From: Nemertoderma westbladi | Lineage: Eukaryota > Xenacoelomorpha > Nemertodermatida > Nemertodermatidae | Assembly (NCBI GenBank): GCA_032718475.1 | Contig: JAUCBJ010008427.1 | Location: 1 to 64,000, forward strand | Direction of reading: 5' to 3' | DNA: 64,000 bases | In this document: one piece after another, positions 43,501 through 55,019 of the stretch | Layout of the letters: the number at the start of each line of letters is the position of its first letter | Position numbering within the stretch: the first letter of the stretch is position 1 | Position numbers and translations under genes: made by a program | Notes under the pieces: generated by a model | Told to the model about the DNA's origin: nothing | Seen by the model: only the letters and a program-made list of their open reading frames with translations | Database searches by the model: none

Positions 43501-43787
43501 TCGGTGAATCGATTAGGTTCTAATCCCACATTAGACAAACCCAGACCGCTCCATTAATCCGTAGGTTCACAATCATTTTCTTATTTGCTTGCAGAATCGC
43601 AGGACAGCCTATCATGTACGACCTTGCAAAACTCAATTGTCAACATATAAGCTCCTATTTGGTCACGGGAACATTCAAGACTAATCATCCACTGACGCTG
43701 ATACCATACACATTCAGAACTGTTGGAATAGATGGTGTAACAGGAGAAACATTACAAACGTTGGAAAATGAGAATTCACTTCTCTAA
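40502..43787 (+). pseudogene. Spliced inverted-repeat gene, right arm
   Basis: Exon 1 from ATG 40502 with PPRKKQK. A CGA-to-TGA change makes a stop at 40706-40708; the frame then stays open to 41167. The exon end and donor are lost in the local deletion. Exon 2 survives at 43595-43787 behind TTGCTTGCAG. The TTAA element sits in the intron. Domains unknown, as for the left copy. Confidence 0.58.
41294..42860. mobile_element. 1,567-bp TTAA-flanked MITE-like element
   Basis: Flanked by TTAA (41290-41293, 42861-42864); the left Polinton arm shows the empty site with a single TTAA. Ends are CCCTATTAAACCCGG and, inverted, CCGGGTACTAATAGGG, a plausible piggyBac-type inverted repeat. Just inside, both ends carry GGTCAATATGACC within G/C runs. 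The interior (41560-42345) is about five degenerate 160-bp repeats, each with a GGTGCTAGCACC palindrome. No transposase gene. Confidence 0.82.
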
Positions 43788-43985
43788 CCCCAGAAACAAT
43801 TTTGGTGCACAATCGATGCACGAACTATGTGCAGCAAAATTTTATTAAAACGTTGTTTTTGTAACGCTTCGAAACATGTAACAAACAAGTATGTTTCTAG
43901 AAACACTCTTATAGTGTAATTGGAAGAATTGTGATTTCAAAATTAAAAGTCATAAATTTATCATATATATATTTCAACTTATATA

Positions 43986-44117
43986 TTATATTTTTGAAAG
44001 ACCATCAGGGTGTTCAGATAGGGTTTTATGAGAAGGTATGGGAATCTTTGTTCCGATTGATCTCAAAAGCTGTGAATGATGGTATAGTTCTGAGTATGGT
44101 TTGAGAGCGCACGTTAT
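43986..44117. other. Flank of the Polinton
   Basis: Single-copy looking DNA between the TATATA duplication and the minisatellite. It does not continue the Penelope-like sequence seen left of the Polinton. Nothing recognised. Confidence 0.5.
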
Positions 44118-44640
44118 AGGGGTAGCCAAAAATGCTGCCCCCGAAAATAGGGGGTAGCCAAAAATGGCGCCCCCGAAAATAGGGGGTAGCCTAAAATGCT
44201 GCCCCCAAAAATAGGGGGCCATCAAAAATGGTGCCCCCGAAAATAGGGGGTAGCCAAAAATGGTGCCCCCAAAAATACGGGGTAGCCAAAAATGGTCCCC
44301 CGAAAATAGGGGGTAGCCAAAAATGGCGCCCCCGAAAATAGGGGGTAGCCAAAAATGGTGCCCCCAAAAATAGGGGGTAGCCAAAAATGGTGCCCCCAAA
44401 AATAGGGGGTAGCCAAAAATGGTGCCCCCGAAAATAGGGGGTAGCCAAAAATGGTGCCCCCGAAAATAGGGGGTAGCCAAAAATGCTGCCCCCAAAAATA
44501 GGGGGTAGCCAAAAATGGTCCCCCGAAAATAGGGGGTAGCCAAAAATGGTCCCCCGAAAATAGGGGGTAGCCAAAAATGGTGCCCCCGAAAATAGGGGGT
44601 AGCCAAAAATGGTGCCCCCAAAAATAGGGGGTAGCCAAAA
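44118..44640 (-). repeat. 30-32-bp minisatellite open in three minus-strand frames
   Basis: About 17 copies of a unit built on GGGGGTAGCCAAAAATGGTGCCCCC, with CGAAAATA or AAAAATA. Unit length is mostly 32 bp (2 mod 3), so all three minus-strand frames cycle through the same peptides (ATPYFRG, WLPPIFGG, GYPLFSG) without a stop, giving frames of 127, 138 and 290 codons. Regular but not CRISPR. Coding is unlikely. Confidence 0.88.
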
Positions 44641-44659
44641 ATGAAATAAAAAAAAAATC

Positions 44660-44990
44660 TTATCTCATATGCTTGAAAGTGTGCTTGAAAGTGTGCCTGA
44701 AAGTGTGCCTGAAAGTGTGCCTGTGATTGATTTTGATTGCAGTTTGTTGATTGTTTTTGATTGCTGTTTGAATATTTTGATTTCAGTTTGATCGGTTTTG
44801 ATTGCAGTTTGATTGTTTTTGATTGCAGTTTGATGTAAGGCATGGGTGAGAGGGACACAGACTGAAAGTCTGAATGTATTCCTGGCAGTGCTTCTGTGAT
44901 TGTTTCTGATTGCAGTCTGTTGATTGTTTGTTTTATTTCTGTTTGATTATCTTGATTTCAGTTTGATTGTTTTTGATTTGTGATGCTCCA
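44660..44990. repeat. Short-unit minisatellites
   Basis: Four or more copies of a 13-bp unit GAAAGTGTGCCT(T/G) at 44672-44722, then repeats of a 21-bp unit around GATTGCAGTTTGATTGTTTTT at 44723-44830 and again at 44895-44980. No gene. Confidence 0.75.
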
Positions 44991-44995
44991 AAGTG

Positions 44996-47517
44996 TTAGT
45001 TGGTCTCATTGTGTGCTATAGTGACAATTCTATCTTTGTTCTTTTGTGGTGTTGTTTTTGTTCTTCCTACTTTCACTAGCAGTGGAGACAGTACTGTGGA
45101 CAAATCACACTGCATCAGCTCAACTTCTCTCTGCAAGAAATAACCATACACTGGTCTTGCAGATTCACCATCCTTGTTGTGCAAATATAATATATGACGA
45201 CGCACTTTTCCTCTATAGCTCTGGTTCCAGTATGCTATACATTGATATTCACCTTCTTCCAATTCAAGCACTTTTCTCACACTGCTCTTCTCTTTTGCAG
45301 GATATTCAACCAAGCACATGGACTTGGCCTTCTCATATTCACTTTCAACTTTCTTCAATCTTTCTTGAATTTTTTGCTGTTCGCCTTCCATTGGACATGA
45401 CAATAATGTCACTGGATACCAAGTGATTATCTGTTGCTTATCATTTGTGAACTGTTTGGCTGCTTCAATTTCAACTTTTAACTCTGAAGCAACCAAAAAC
45501 CAAATTTCTCGTGTTATTGGTTCTTGTGCTCTGTGAAAAGCATCTCTCAATTCATCCAAAACACACTCCAATCCTCGGTTGGAATATACCTTGAAATTTT
45601 CACCATTAATGGAAAGTAATACCTCATAGCTTTTGTAGGGTCCAACTGCATGTCGGAATCCAAGCACTGCTGCTTACAATGGTTTCACGCCATCCAGCTC
45701 AGAAATTTTGTGTATGGGAGTATGCTTCAGCAGATTCAAAACATATTCTTTGTATTCAGTTTCAAGTTGTTTTCTTTCCTTGAACTCCAGCAACCTTTTG
45801 TGTATCAAGGCTACTTCTTCTTGGTTTCTAGCATTTCTTTGCAGTGCATCTTGTCTCCATTTTTCACATTCTAAATCATCCAGAATATCAATGTTTCTCT
45901 GTGCTCTCTTCCAGGTTGACAACCAAGATACCTGATGTGTTTGCAAGTATTCAGGCACCTCTTGTATTTTCCATTGCTGTTCCCAATGATTTGCATGGCT
46001 CTTGTCTCCATGTCCATTCTATGAAATCTGTTGGTGGCAGCATTTCTTCCAATGGAATTCTTGCTTGAACTGACCTTCACTGTGTTGGTAGTTTCGATGA
46101 GCAAAGTATTGTTTTTGCAGTGGGGTCCTTGAAATAGCATTTCAGAGGTGCTATTTCTGTGCCCTTTTCAATTTCATTTTGATTTCTAATTTGGAAGCAA
46201 AATATAGGACAACCTCGAAATCCAACTTCTGAACAACTCCACAATATAGCTTTCTCCCATCTTTGTCTATTTTCTTGTATATCAAACTTACACTGCACTT
46301 TCACTCCAGAAACTTTCCCAGTTTTTGTGTGAGCATACCAAGCTACATATATTGTTCCTGTGGTCTTAGAGGCGATGACACAACACCTTGTCACCACTTT
46401 TGCTAGAGCTCGCCAGTGATTCCTCCCATTTTGCTGTACAAATAATCCCTCATATGGCTGTATGTTTTCTAATACACTTCTCATCACTTCCACGCCAAGA
46501 TCTCTAGATATGTAATTCATCGAGTACAAGGATATCTCAACTCTTGTACATCCATATTGCTGGATCAATGGATGTTCTAAGGATTTCCGAAGAACAGGGT
46601 TCCTGCAATCAGCATAGTCTGCCAAATGCCCTCCAAAATTCTCCAATACTTCTCCTGCTTCAAACTGGCAAACAATTTTGTTGTACAGCTTCTAACTCAT
46701 TGTATTTCCGCCCCAAGATGTGATGTATGTCAACAGATGATTTCCCACAGACGAAGTGTTTTCCAAAATTGTGGGCTGATCACCCTCCAATGCTGCTTGA
46801 AATGTCCCTTCCAACCTCCAACCTTTTGTTTCCACTAGATGTTTGACTATTGCCTTCCTATCAAGTGTTCCAGCAAAGTCCTTTGTGTAGTCCACAGAGT
46901 ATATTCCCCATCCACATGTCTGCAGTATTCTGCCAAATTCAGCCAAGTGCTCCTGCAGATCATCTAGGTTGATTACAGATACATCCAACTTTGCAACAAA
47001 GACAGCAATAGGTTCTTTTTGTTCCAGGTTTTTCCAGTTTTTGATATTTTTCTCCTTCATCTCTCTTTCAATTTTATGCACTGTTTGCATTATCACTCCA
47101 TGAGATTGTAATGGTACAGAGGCTAATATTTTTGTGTGTATAAAGTCATCACAGTTCTTCCCGATTGTTTGTGTTACCTCCCTCCTCAACTTCTCCACAA
47201 TATACGAGGCAGACCCAAACCTTCCAGTTGTTAACATGACAGAACTTTTGGTTCTCACAACTTGATCTTCTCGAAGATACCCATACACATAAAGATCGTC
47301 AACAAACATTTCCAATTCAGGCACATCTTGAAGCAGCATATTACCTCCATTGCCTGCTAGGTAATCTACTTTTGATATATCAGTCAGAAGATTAGACTAA
47401 CAGTAGATGCATGCAAGCTGACTTTGGAACTCTGAATCCCATCTGTTCAAATGTTACAAACTGTGTAGTATCCATACTAGTTGGTTTATTTATGTTTTCA
47501 CATATAGTAGTAGCCAT
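44996..47517 (-). pseudogene. Broken unidentified gene, possibly replication-initiator related
   Basis: About 800 codons from ATG 47517, through MLLQDVPELEMFV at 47339, to 44996. Breaks: frame change or intron near 47395, TAG 46692-46694, TGA about 46077, a frame change near 46000, TAA about 45671. Segments FVAKLDVSVI, GIYSVDYTKDF, KLYNKIVCQF and TRVEISLY follow the order of strand-K-strand motifs in Rep_trans-type initiators; no HUH motif was found. The C-terminal 300 residues are charged and partly coiled-coil. It lies outside the Polinton. Another transposon protein family is equally possible. Confidence 0.45.
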
Positions 47518-47762
47518 AGATATTTTCTATTAGTTTTAATTTCTTAAATAGATAATTTCTTTTACGTAATCTTACTTACAGCAAGACAATAAATATATTG
47601 GACAGAACATTTTGATTGGTGCAACTCTCCTCTGTATGAACTTCTAATCATATTGTGCTCATATAGAGTCAGAACATGTGAACTATTTTCAGAAAATTGG
47701 AATCCATCAATTTGTTAAGCGAAAAATTAGGCGAATATGATAATTTGTGATAAATTGGTGTA
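47518..47762. other. Gene-free spacer
   Basis: AT-rich, presumably the 5' flank of the broken gene at 44996-47517. Nothing recognised. Confidence 0.5.
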
Positions 47763-47859
47763 AAAAAGTAGTTGAAATTTCGGGGTAGTTTTCAGAAATA
47801 TGTCAGTCTGGTAAGGAGTAAATTTTAACCTGGGGGTAGTTGGTGCGCTCATTTATTGG
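47763..47859 (-). repeat. 97-bp repeat, copy 2
   Basis: Reverse complement of 36246-36342. One copy is inside the Polinton, the other 4 kb outside it, so it is a dispersed repeat rather than part of the Polinton ends. Confidence 0.85.
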
Positions 47860-47873
47860 TTTTCTATACTACT

Positions 47874-48490
47874 TATATGCCCTACTGAGGGCATGGAGTG
47901 TGGGAAGTGCCGTGGCCACATCTTTACCAATAGCTGAGTATGTTGGCCCTATGGATGTTAATCTTAGGTTTGTGTAAGTACCATTAATTAAATTTGTGTT
48001 GCAGCAAGACATGGATATCTTTGCATAGCTAAGATGAATACATCAGTATCCGGTAAACTTATAGTTAGTACAGATGCCCCACAAATTGTTGTATCAACAC
48101 CATGAAGGATTATCTACGTGTCTGCTTATTCTTGTTCGCACTTCAAGTAACTCATATCGCAAAAATTTGACTCAGAGTTTGAACTCCAAGCTACAACAAT
48201 TTTTTTCAGAAGGTGGAATGGTTGTTATAATATTGTAAGATATGAAATTTGTAAGTTCGTTTTATTTCTAGTATCCAATAATAAGGTTTTCATAGATATA
48301 TTCTTTATATTGGTGGTGTTGGTAATGTGACAGTAGACTGGAATAAGTCAACCTCGCCTTATAATCAGCGAGTCAGCTGTCTTATAATCAGCTGTCTTCA
48401 GCGAGTTGTGTACATCATATCATTCGAAGATATGTACTGATGATATGATATATACTGCCTCCATTCACTCATATTTATTTAATATTTGAC
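47874..48490 (-). repeat. Left arm of a 0.6-kb inverted repeat shared with 61.7-62.4 kb
   Basis: Matches the reverse complement of 61691-62364 with scattered differences. On the minus strand it includes a fragment of the protein whose longer remnant lies at 62018-62790 (DTDVFILAMQRYPC). The 66-bp tandem duplication of the right arm is absent. Confidence 0.82.
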
Positions 48491-49560
48491 TTTTAAATAT
48501 GTTTGCCAGTTTGGAGTACAGTATATTGTGTATTTACATTTTTTTCCATAGATTAGATTTTATTAATAATATCTATGATATATCTGTGATAAATAATTAC
48601 ATTTTACTATCTGTACAGTCAATTTGCCCCGCCTGGGGGCGTACATTATTATATACAATAATAACATCATGGTTGCAATTGCGAGAACAACGTGGCAGAT
48701 GCGATCAAAGTTATGAGAGTTGCAGTCTGGTAGATATTCTTGTGAAATCATTTCATTCGGAGTGACCAACGGATTCTTCCCAGTACTAGTAGTAGTTTGT
48801 TCCGGTTGATCGAGCCGTGATACATAACAGTCAACTAGGTAATTTATCTTTGAACCAGAGACACCCGCCAGGTCCCACTCGTTGAAGGCACACTATTGAG
48901 TGAGTAACAATCACCACGACATGTTGCCCCACAATGGGCGAGCAGGTATCAATGAACATTCTGCAATGTAAATACATTCTTCGGGGTTAACTTGGTAATT
49001 TAGAGGGGCATACCGCAAGGCTTATGCCAGACCACCCATTCCCAAACTGTAACACTCATAGATAGAACTTGACTGTACTTGATGGTACTTGACTTAATTG
49101 TTATCTGTCTTTTGTGATTTCTAGAATGTTTACAGTTGTATATAAAAAAAAGTACATAAAAACAAGCAATTGGCAATTCATATGCAATGCTTGTATAGAA
49201 TCATGCTTTGAATAATGAGGTTAAATATTCTAGAGATCAAGCGTAGTTAGAGTATCGCATCATTCATTCAGATCTGGAAATATCCAATTATTGTAATTTT
49301 ATATAGAGCTGGGTCTTGATTATAATTTTAAATTAGGTATTACAGCATTCTAAATAGCAAGAAGGCCGTGATAAAAACTCAACAAATAACTTATGATCTA
49401 TTCATACACAAAGTCGCATCTGATCGTGCTAAAAATATTAATTTCCTCCGCTCCCATGACAAATTTAGCCTCTTACTTTGATATTTTGTGATTTTATATA
49501 TAATTTAATTATTTACCTAAACACGAAATAGGCTTAGCTGTCTTATATATAGATTATATA
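48491..49560. other. Gene-free sequence
   Basis: No convincing frame, repeat or RNA gene. Short open frames at 48499 and 48563 overlap on opposite strands and look random. Confidence 0.55.
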
Positions 49561-49580
49561 TATACTATTTACTGAAATGT

Positions 49581-50530
49581 TCATTCAGAATTATCATCCA
49601 TTAATACACAAGAGCCGTCATACAACTGGCTGCGCATGCCCACACAGTTGAATGCGCATGTTTGTCTACTTTCCTGGTAAAATTCAATTAGAAGCCATTT
49701 CCACTGGGTTTTGGCTGGACCATACACCCCGACATCAAGTGCTTGGCGTTGGAGTGCATGTGATGTATGAGGAGGTAGGTAGATTATATGTATTTTGTTA
49801 GCTTTATCTTTCAAAGCTGTATTATAACTTAGGTGAAACCCATGGCCATCATAGAACAGTACCACAACCACACTGCCAGATTATTGGGGGTGTCAGTCAC
49901 AGCTGGTATAAACAATTAAACATAACAATAAAGTACCTCTCCAATTGGAACTCCCCCATCCACCCAGATTCAGTACAGTTATAGCAGCACTCCATGAAGG
50001 ACCATTGACGTCCTAGGTATTCCAGAAGTTACAGCCCTTGAAAATAACATTGTAGATTATATATCTACCATTTGCACTACAACAAAACAACACTGTATAC
50101 ATGTCCCTTGCCTTCTGTTGGTTGCAAGTAGTTGCTACTTTTCACTTTTCTTCTATGGAACATATCAGTTCCAAAACAAAAGTTCTGGCATTATTTCTTT
50201 GATCAATGCCATAACTCCTTATATGCTTCTGCAAAAGGGACTTTGCATGAGCCACAGTAACACTCTCCTCTTCTCTAATGCCAAACCCCCGAGGTGATCT
50301 TTCCAATGATCATGGAAAACCCAAAGCCAGTCATCCCCTGCGTTGTCATTAGGAAACACACCTGTCCTTCCAGTAGTTTGAAGATATGAATTTACAGCTA
50401 CTTTGATCATCCATTGGTGATTGGCCAGCCAAAGTCACCACAACATTGAATAGCAACAACGACAGAACTAGGTAACCTTTATTAATTCGGGATACCTTCC
50501 ACTTCCAAACTGCTCTAGCTTTTTAACCCA
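49581..50530 (-). pseudogene. pogo/CENP-B-like DDE transposase fragment
   Basis: From right to left on the minus strand: an HTH-like segment with VNSYLQTTGRTGVFPNDNAGDDW (about 50400-50330), then degenerate middle with YNC.ESGW near 49990-49970. The DDE core end follows at 49581-49871: LFYDGHGFHLS, IHIIYLPPHTSHALQ, LDVGVYGPAKTQWKW. The D-G-H and L-P-P-H-T-S-H motifs are typical of the DDE_1 family (pogo, Tigger, Jerky). Many stops between; inactive. Confidence 0.72.
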
Positions 50531-50632
50531 CTTTGTTCCTAATCCTATCCACCACTGCAATGTAGTTCTACTGAAGAGAGTCTTAGAGAGATAAAATGTA
50601 AGAGATAAAATATTTATAGTCATTAATTCAGA

Positions 50633-50824
50633 TTGACCCAGACCAAAACGAAACTCAATGAATTTAATGTAAAGTACAGCCTAAAGAACGAGAAACAATC
50701 TCAATTAGATTCTCTCTTGGTCGAGTGGATAGTTGATGGGATACTGCCATACCATACTGTTTCCAACGAACATTTTAAATTGTTAATGAACTGCTTAAAT
50801 CCTCGATACATATACGAACGCTAA
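50633..50824 (+). pseudogene. hAT (ZBED-like) transposase fragment, N-terminal side
   Basis: 63 codons ending LDSLLVEWIVDGILPYHTVSNEHFKLL.NCLNPRY, the pattern (L..LV..MLPFS.VE...F..L...L.PRY) that precedes the catalytic core of hAT transposases. It stops exactly where LINE sequence begins at about 50825, consistent with a LINE insertion. Confidence 0.62.
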
Positions 50825-51073
50825 CATAAGAACGCGGATCCTATTAAAATCACCACAACCGATGACTTAGATTCCATCAACCTATCCCAAGGACACCCTA
50901 TCGGTTCCAACGAATGGCAGAAGAGTAATAACAAGTCTAAAACCCGTAGCAGCGCTAGGACGCGACTCGGTACCGGTACCCATACACACTTACACAGGCA
51001 GTTTCGGAAACTAATTCACAAACCGCTACCGAAGATAATGGGTCGATCAGTAACTAATCGGGTAATTATCTGA
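50825..51073 (+). pseudogene. LINE ORF1 C-terminal remnant
   Basis: About 82 codons in phase with the preceding hAT stop, hydrophilic and basic (KSKTRSSARTR, HRQFRKLIHKPL), ending TGA 51071-51073. No ATG; the 5' part is missing. Assigned to ORF1 by position only. Confidence 0.4.
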
Positions 51074-51247
51074 ATATATTATAGGTTTACTAGGATGAAC
51101 ATTACCTTATCCTTGTTTATAAGTGCACTGTATGTTCTACATGTTTATATTTTCAGTACAGGGCTAGTCATTCAGTCAGTGGTGTCGGGTTCACAATTAA
51201 AAGAAACGGTTTTAGTAAAGTAGACTTCTCTTTCTTTTAATCATCTC

Positions 51248-54200
51248 ATGTCTGTCTCATTTCTAAATCCTCACACCTCCATCTCGAACCATTCTCGCCC
51301 CATCTTACCATCCCTTCCTACTCCTGCTTGCAGATCATGTCATTTTTGTTTCTCAAAGCTCGAACTTACCGATCCAAAATTTTTGTGTAGTCAGTGTAAT
51401 AATATTTTCCATATACCATGCGGCACATGTCTCTCTGCTCAAGAAGTTACTACCACACAATGGCCTTTAATATGCTACAATTGTCATTGTGACACTTTTC
51501 CATTCTCTTTTATCGACGTAAATGATTCTGATGTGTTTGAACCAACCCATGGGGATGGGTCTACTCCAACCCCGGAGGATGACCTATCCACATCGGGTAT
51601 CTTAAACCAAACATTTAGTAGCTTAGACCCCGATAGTAATTTAATTAATTTAAATATTGACAAAGGTTATTATTCAGAAGGTAAATTTAATAGTGAATTC
51701 TCTAACCTAAAAAAATCACCATCGCTATCCATTTTTAACTTGAACTGTAGGAGTCTATCATCCAATTTATCCGCTATAACTGATTTTTTATTGACTATTA
51801 AATCTCAATTTGACATTCTGACATTCACTGAAACCTTTGCAAGTGACGACGACTGTATTAACCCTATAAAACTGGACAAATATGGCTATGCTGACCCCTT
51901 TCTAGACAACAGGACCACTGGTAAACTCCACAGAGGTGGCGCTGCGATTTATGTAAATAAATCACTTGACACGACCGAGCGGGTTGACCTAAAAATGCCG
52001 GGCCTTGAAAATTCATGGATCCAAGTCTCCCGCCTAAACTCAAAACCACTTATAATAGGCTCTATATACCGCCCCGATCCAGTCCATCTTGATACTTTTC
52101 TCCCTAGTCTAGAAACTACATTAAAGAATCTAACTGACCACAAATACGATGTAATAATTACAGGTGATTTTAACATAGATCTACTAAAAGCGATGGAACT
52201 CAAGCCCAAACAATATATAGATTTAATTAATTCATATGGTTTCGTTCAGCTTATTAATCAACCCACACGTGTAACTCCTTATTCTGAAAGTCTTATCGAT
52301 CATATTATTACTAACATTACTACTTCATTTTCCTCGTCAGGTGTTTTTCAATTAAAAATAGGCACTACAGATCACTTTCCGACCTTTTGTATTTTTCAAA
52401 AATATTCAGTTCACTTTAATCCCCAAAAAAACCGCACTGTCTTTGACTTTTCAAAATTTAACTCTCCCAAATTTTTGAGAGATATGAAATCACCAGCTTC
52501 GTGGTCGTACTCATCACCAAATATACCACCGAAAGAAAAATTTGAGTGTTTCTATAGCAACCTATCGGATATATGTACTAAACATATTACAAAAAAAACA
52601 ATCCCCACCCAGAAAGTGCCGCGTAAACCTTGGATGACCAATAATTTAATAAATTGCACAATTAAAAAAAATAAATTGTATAAGGCTTATATTAAGTCAC
52701 CATCGGAGTCCAACCATAGAAAGTACAAAATTTATAGGAATCAATTGACCTCAACTTTACGTTCAGCTGAGAAAACTTATTATTCAACGCAATTCAAACA
52801 AAACAGTAATAACCCGCGTAAAACTTGGATAATTATAAATAGCGCACTCAATAAATCTACTAAATTAGCTACACCTAAAAAAATTAATATTCGTTCAGGC
52901 AGTGCTACAGAAACAGTTACAGATCCAACGCGTATTGCAACCATCTTGAATAAGCACTTTTCTTCTATTGGTCCTACGCTGGCCAATGAAATCCCGCGCT
53001 CTATACGCTCACCACTTAGGCACATTAAAAATAGCAGATCTAATTCATTTTCCCTCTCCGAAACTTCCCCGGTAGAAGTCCAGTATTACCTGTTACACTT
53101 AAACCCTAACTCTGCTTCTAATGACAACTTTCCGACTAAACTTTTACGGCTAGCGGCTGAACCTCTATCTACTCATCTAAGTTATTTAATAAACCTATCA
53201 ATCTCCCATGGCTTCTATCCAACAACTCTCAAGTCCGCTAAAGTTATTGCTTCCTTCAAAGGGGGCGATCCTACCGACCCCAATAACTTTAGGCCAATAT
53301 CAATACTACCTGTATTAACTAAGATATACGAACAAATAATTGCCTCTCAACTCCAGTCTTATATTACTAAATTTTCTATCCTTACGACATGTCAATATGG
53401 TTTTAGACCTAAAACTTCAACTTCCCACGCTTTACTTTCTGTGCTAGAACACATCCGCAAAGCACTAGATGATAAACATTCTACATGTGCAATATTTATA
53501 GACCTTAGGAAGGCCTTTGATACTCTCAACCACAAAATCCTATTAGACAAACTCGATGCATACGGTATCAGAGGCCTTCCTAATCAACTAATAGAAAGTT
53601 TTTTGTCTAACCGAACACAATCAGTTGTTATTGACGACTGCTCATCCCCCCTGAACCTATAACTTGTGGTGTTCCTCAAGGATCTACCCTGTCACCACTT
53701 CTATTCCTACTCTACATTAATGACCTTCCTAACGCCACTAACCTAATATCTACTCTATTTGCGGATGACACTACTCTATATAAATCCAGTAAGGACTTAC
53801 ACCATCTCATCTCAAGCACTAACTCTGAACTAGACAAAATATCTGATTGGCTAATCGACAACCGACTATCTCTCAACTTGAAAAAGACTGAATACACCTT
53901 TTTTTCTAACACAATCGATAAAGCGTCTACACAGTTACCCATACTGCATATAAAATCTAGCACCATTACATATACAAATTTTACAAAATTTCTGGGTATC
54001 TGGGTGGACAAAAACTTATCTTGGAAAGCTCATGTCAATTACGTGACTAAAAAGATATCAAGGAATTGCGGTATCTTCTACAAACTACGACATATATTTC
54101 CCCTACATATACTACGTCAACTCTATTTTAGCTTAATACACCCCTACCTAAACTATGGACTTCTACTCTGGGGAAGCGCCCATGCTTCCACTCTAAAACC

Positions 54201-54603
54201 CTTGAGAATAAAAATAAACAAACTACTCAGATGCATAACATTTAGTCACTGGCAAGAATCTTCAGTACCTTTATACAAATCATTAAATATTCTTCCTTTA
54301 CATCTTCTTTTCAAACATCAGGTTGCCGTTTTCATGTATGATATCCACAATCACAATATTAGCCCGGCATCTGATCTCGGTCAATTGTTTAAGAAAACCG
54401 CAACCATTCACTCTCATAATACCCGGTCAGTTACACAAAATAAATTTTATCTGCCTCTATGTAGACTCACAGTAGCACAACGATCCATGAGTTTTCTAGG
54501 CCCCACAATCTGGAACGATATCCCCTACCATATACGACAATATCTAACAAAGCAATGCTTCTCGAAGCATTACAAAAGATTTTTAATAGCCAACATGATT
54601 TGA
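51248..54603 (+). pseudogene. LINE ORF2: PHD-like finger, AP-type endonuclease, reverse transcriptase
   Basis: Residues 28-76 form a Cys/His-rich PHD-like finger (C..C...C..C...H..C...C..C). Endonuclease about 155-380: NLNCRSL, TETF, GGAAIYV, GSIYRPD, ITGDFNID, IDHIITN, TTDHFP. RT from about 620: ASNDNFPTKLL, NFRPISILPVLTKIYE, QYGFRPKTSTSHAL, FIDLRKAFDTLNH; then, in the +1 frame, GVPQGSTLSPLLFLLYINDL and FADDTTLY (about 53757-53780), continuing into the 53878-54603 frame. A single frame change at a C6 run (53646-53651) is the only lesion seen. CR1/Jockey-group by architecture. Confidence 0.88.
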
Positions 54604-55019
54604 TAAATTAATCACGACAGACTAGACATTGACTAGACTACAAATATTAATAAATAAATTAATACTTTCATCTCCCCATAGGATTGCGCCACAGATTAGA
54701 GCAACTCGAGTCAAACATAAACTAAAATTCGTAAGTTGGAACTTACGAACATTTAAACATGTGCAAGTACCACGCCCACGACACCCCCCCACGCCCGCCC
54801 CACCCCTCCCATCCCCTTTCCACCGCCCAAGCCCCCATCTAATTTCACGTAATTTCTATATTACAGGGGTTTTCGAATATGCTTAATGCAATGGAAATCT
54901 TTAAAATTTGTGAAAGTGACTAGAAATGGTGCTTTTCAGGGGTGCAGCTAACACCAAAAATATAAAATCCTCAAAAATTTTGAAAGTCAAATGACCACAA
55001 CTCGGACTCGGAATATAGA

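Larger units (their letters stand above)
8050..43979. mobile_element. Giant Polinton/Maverick, about 35.9 kb, with nested insertions
   Basis: The element begins AGTT and ends AACT, is flanked by the 6-bp duplication TATATA (8044-8049 and 43980-43985), and has long terminal inverted repeats. It carries the Polinton gene set: protein-primed type DNA polymerase B, retroviral-type integrase, FtsK/HerA-type packaging ATPase, adenovirus-type protease, double-jelly-roll major capsid and minor capsid proteins. Typical Polintons are 15-20 kb. Size here comes from 4-kb inverted repeats, a 5.8-kb LINE insertion, a 1.6-kb TTAA insertion and about 4.8 kb of internal repeat copies. Most genes carry stops or frameshifts, so the copy is dead as read. 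It may be an endogenised relative of adintovirus-like DNA viruses. Confidence 0.9.
38770..43979 (-). repeat. Right terminal inverted repeat of the Polinton
   Basis: Reverse complement of 8050-12070. It is lengthened by the TTAA element 41294-42860 and has lost roughly 240 bp near 41168, including the splice donor of the inverted-repeat gene. Confidence 0.88.
50825..54900 (+). mobile_element. 5'-truncated LINE with PHD-like finger, endonuclease and RT
   Basis: Contains the tail of ORF1 (50825-51073), about 170 bp of spacer, ORF2 (51248-54603) and a 3' region with a C-rich stretch (54778-54830). Truncation point abuts the hAT fragment. The 3' border is approximate; no poly-A or simple tail was identified. 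Confidence 0.75.

Noticed and set aside
44118-44640. Regular repeats resembling a CRISPR array
   Set aside because: Units are directly adjacent without unique spacers, and the surroundings are eukaryotic; it is a minisatellite.
54629-54886. 85-codon frame rich in Pro
   Set aside because: Produced by the C-rich stretch of the LINE 3' region; no start context or conservation.
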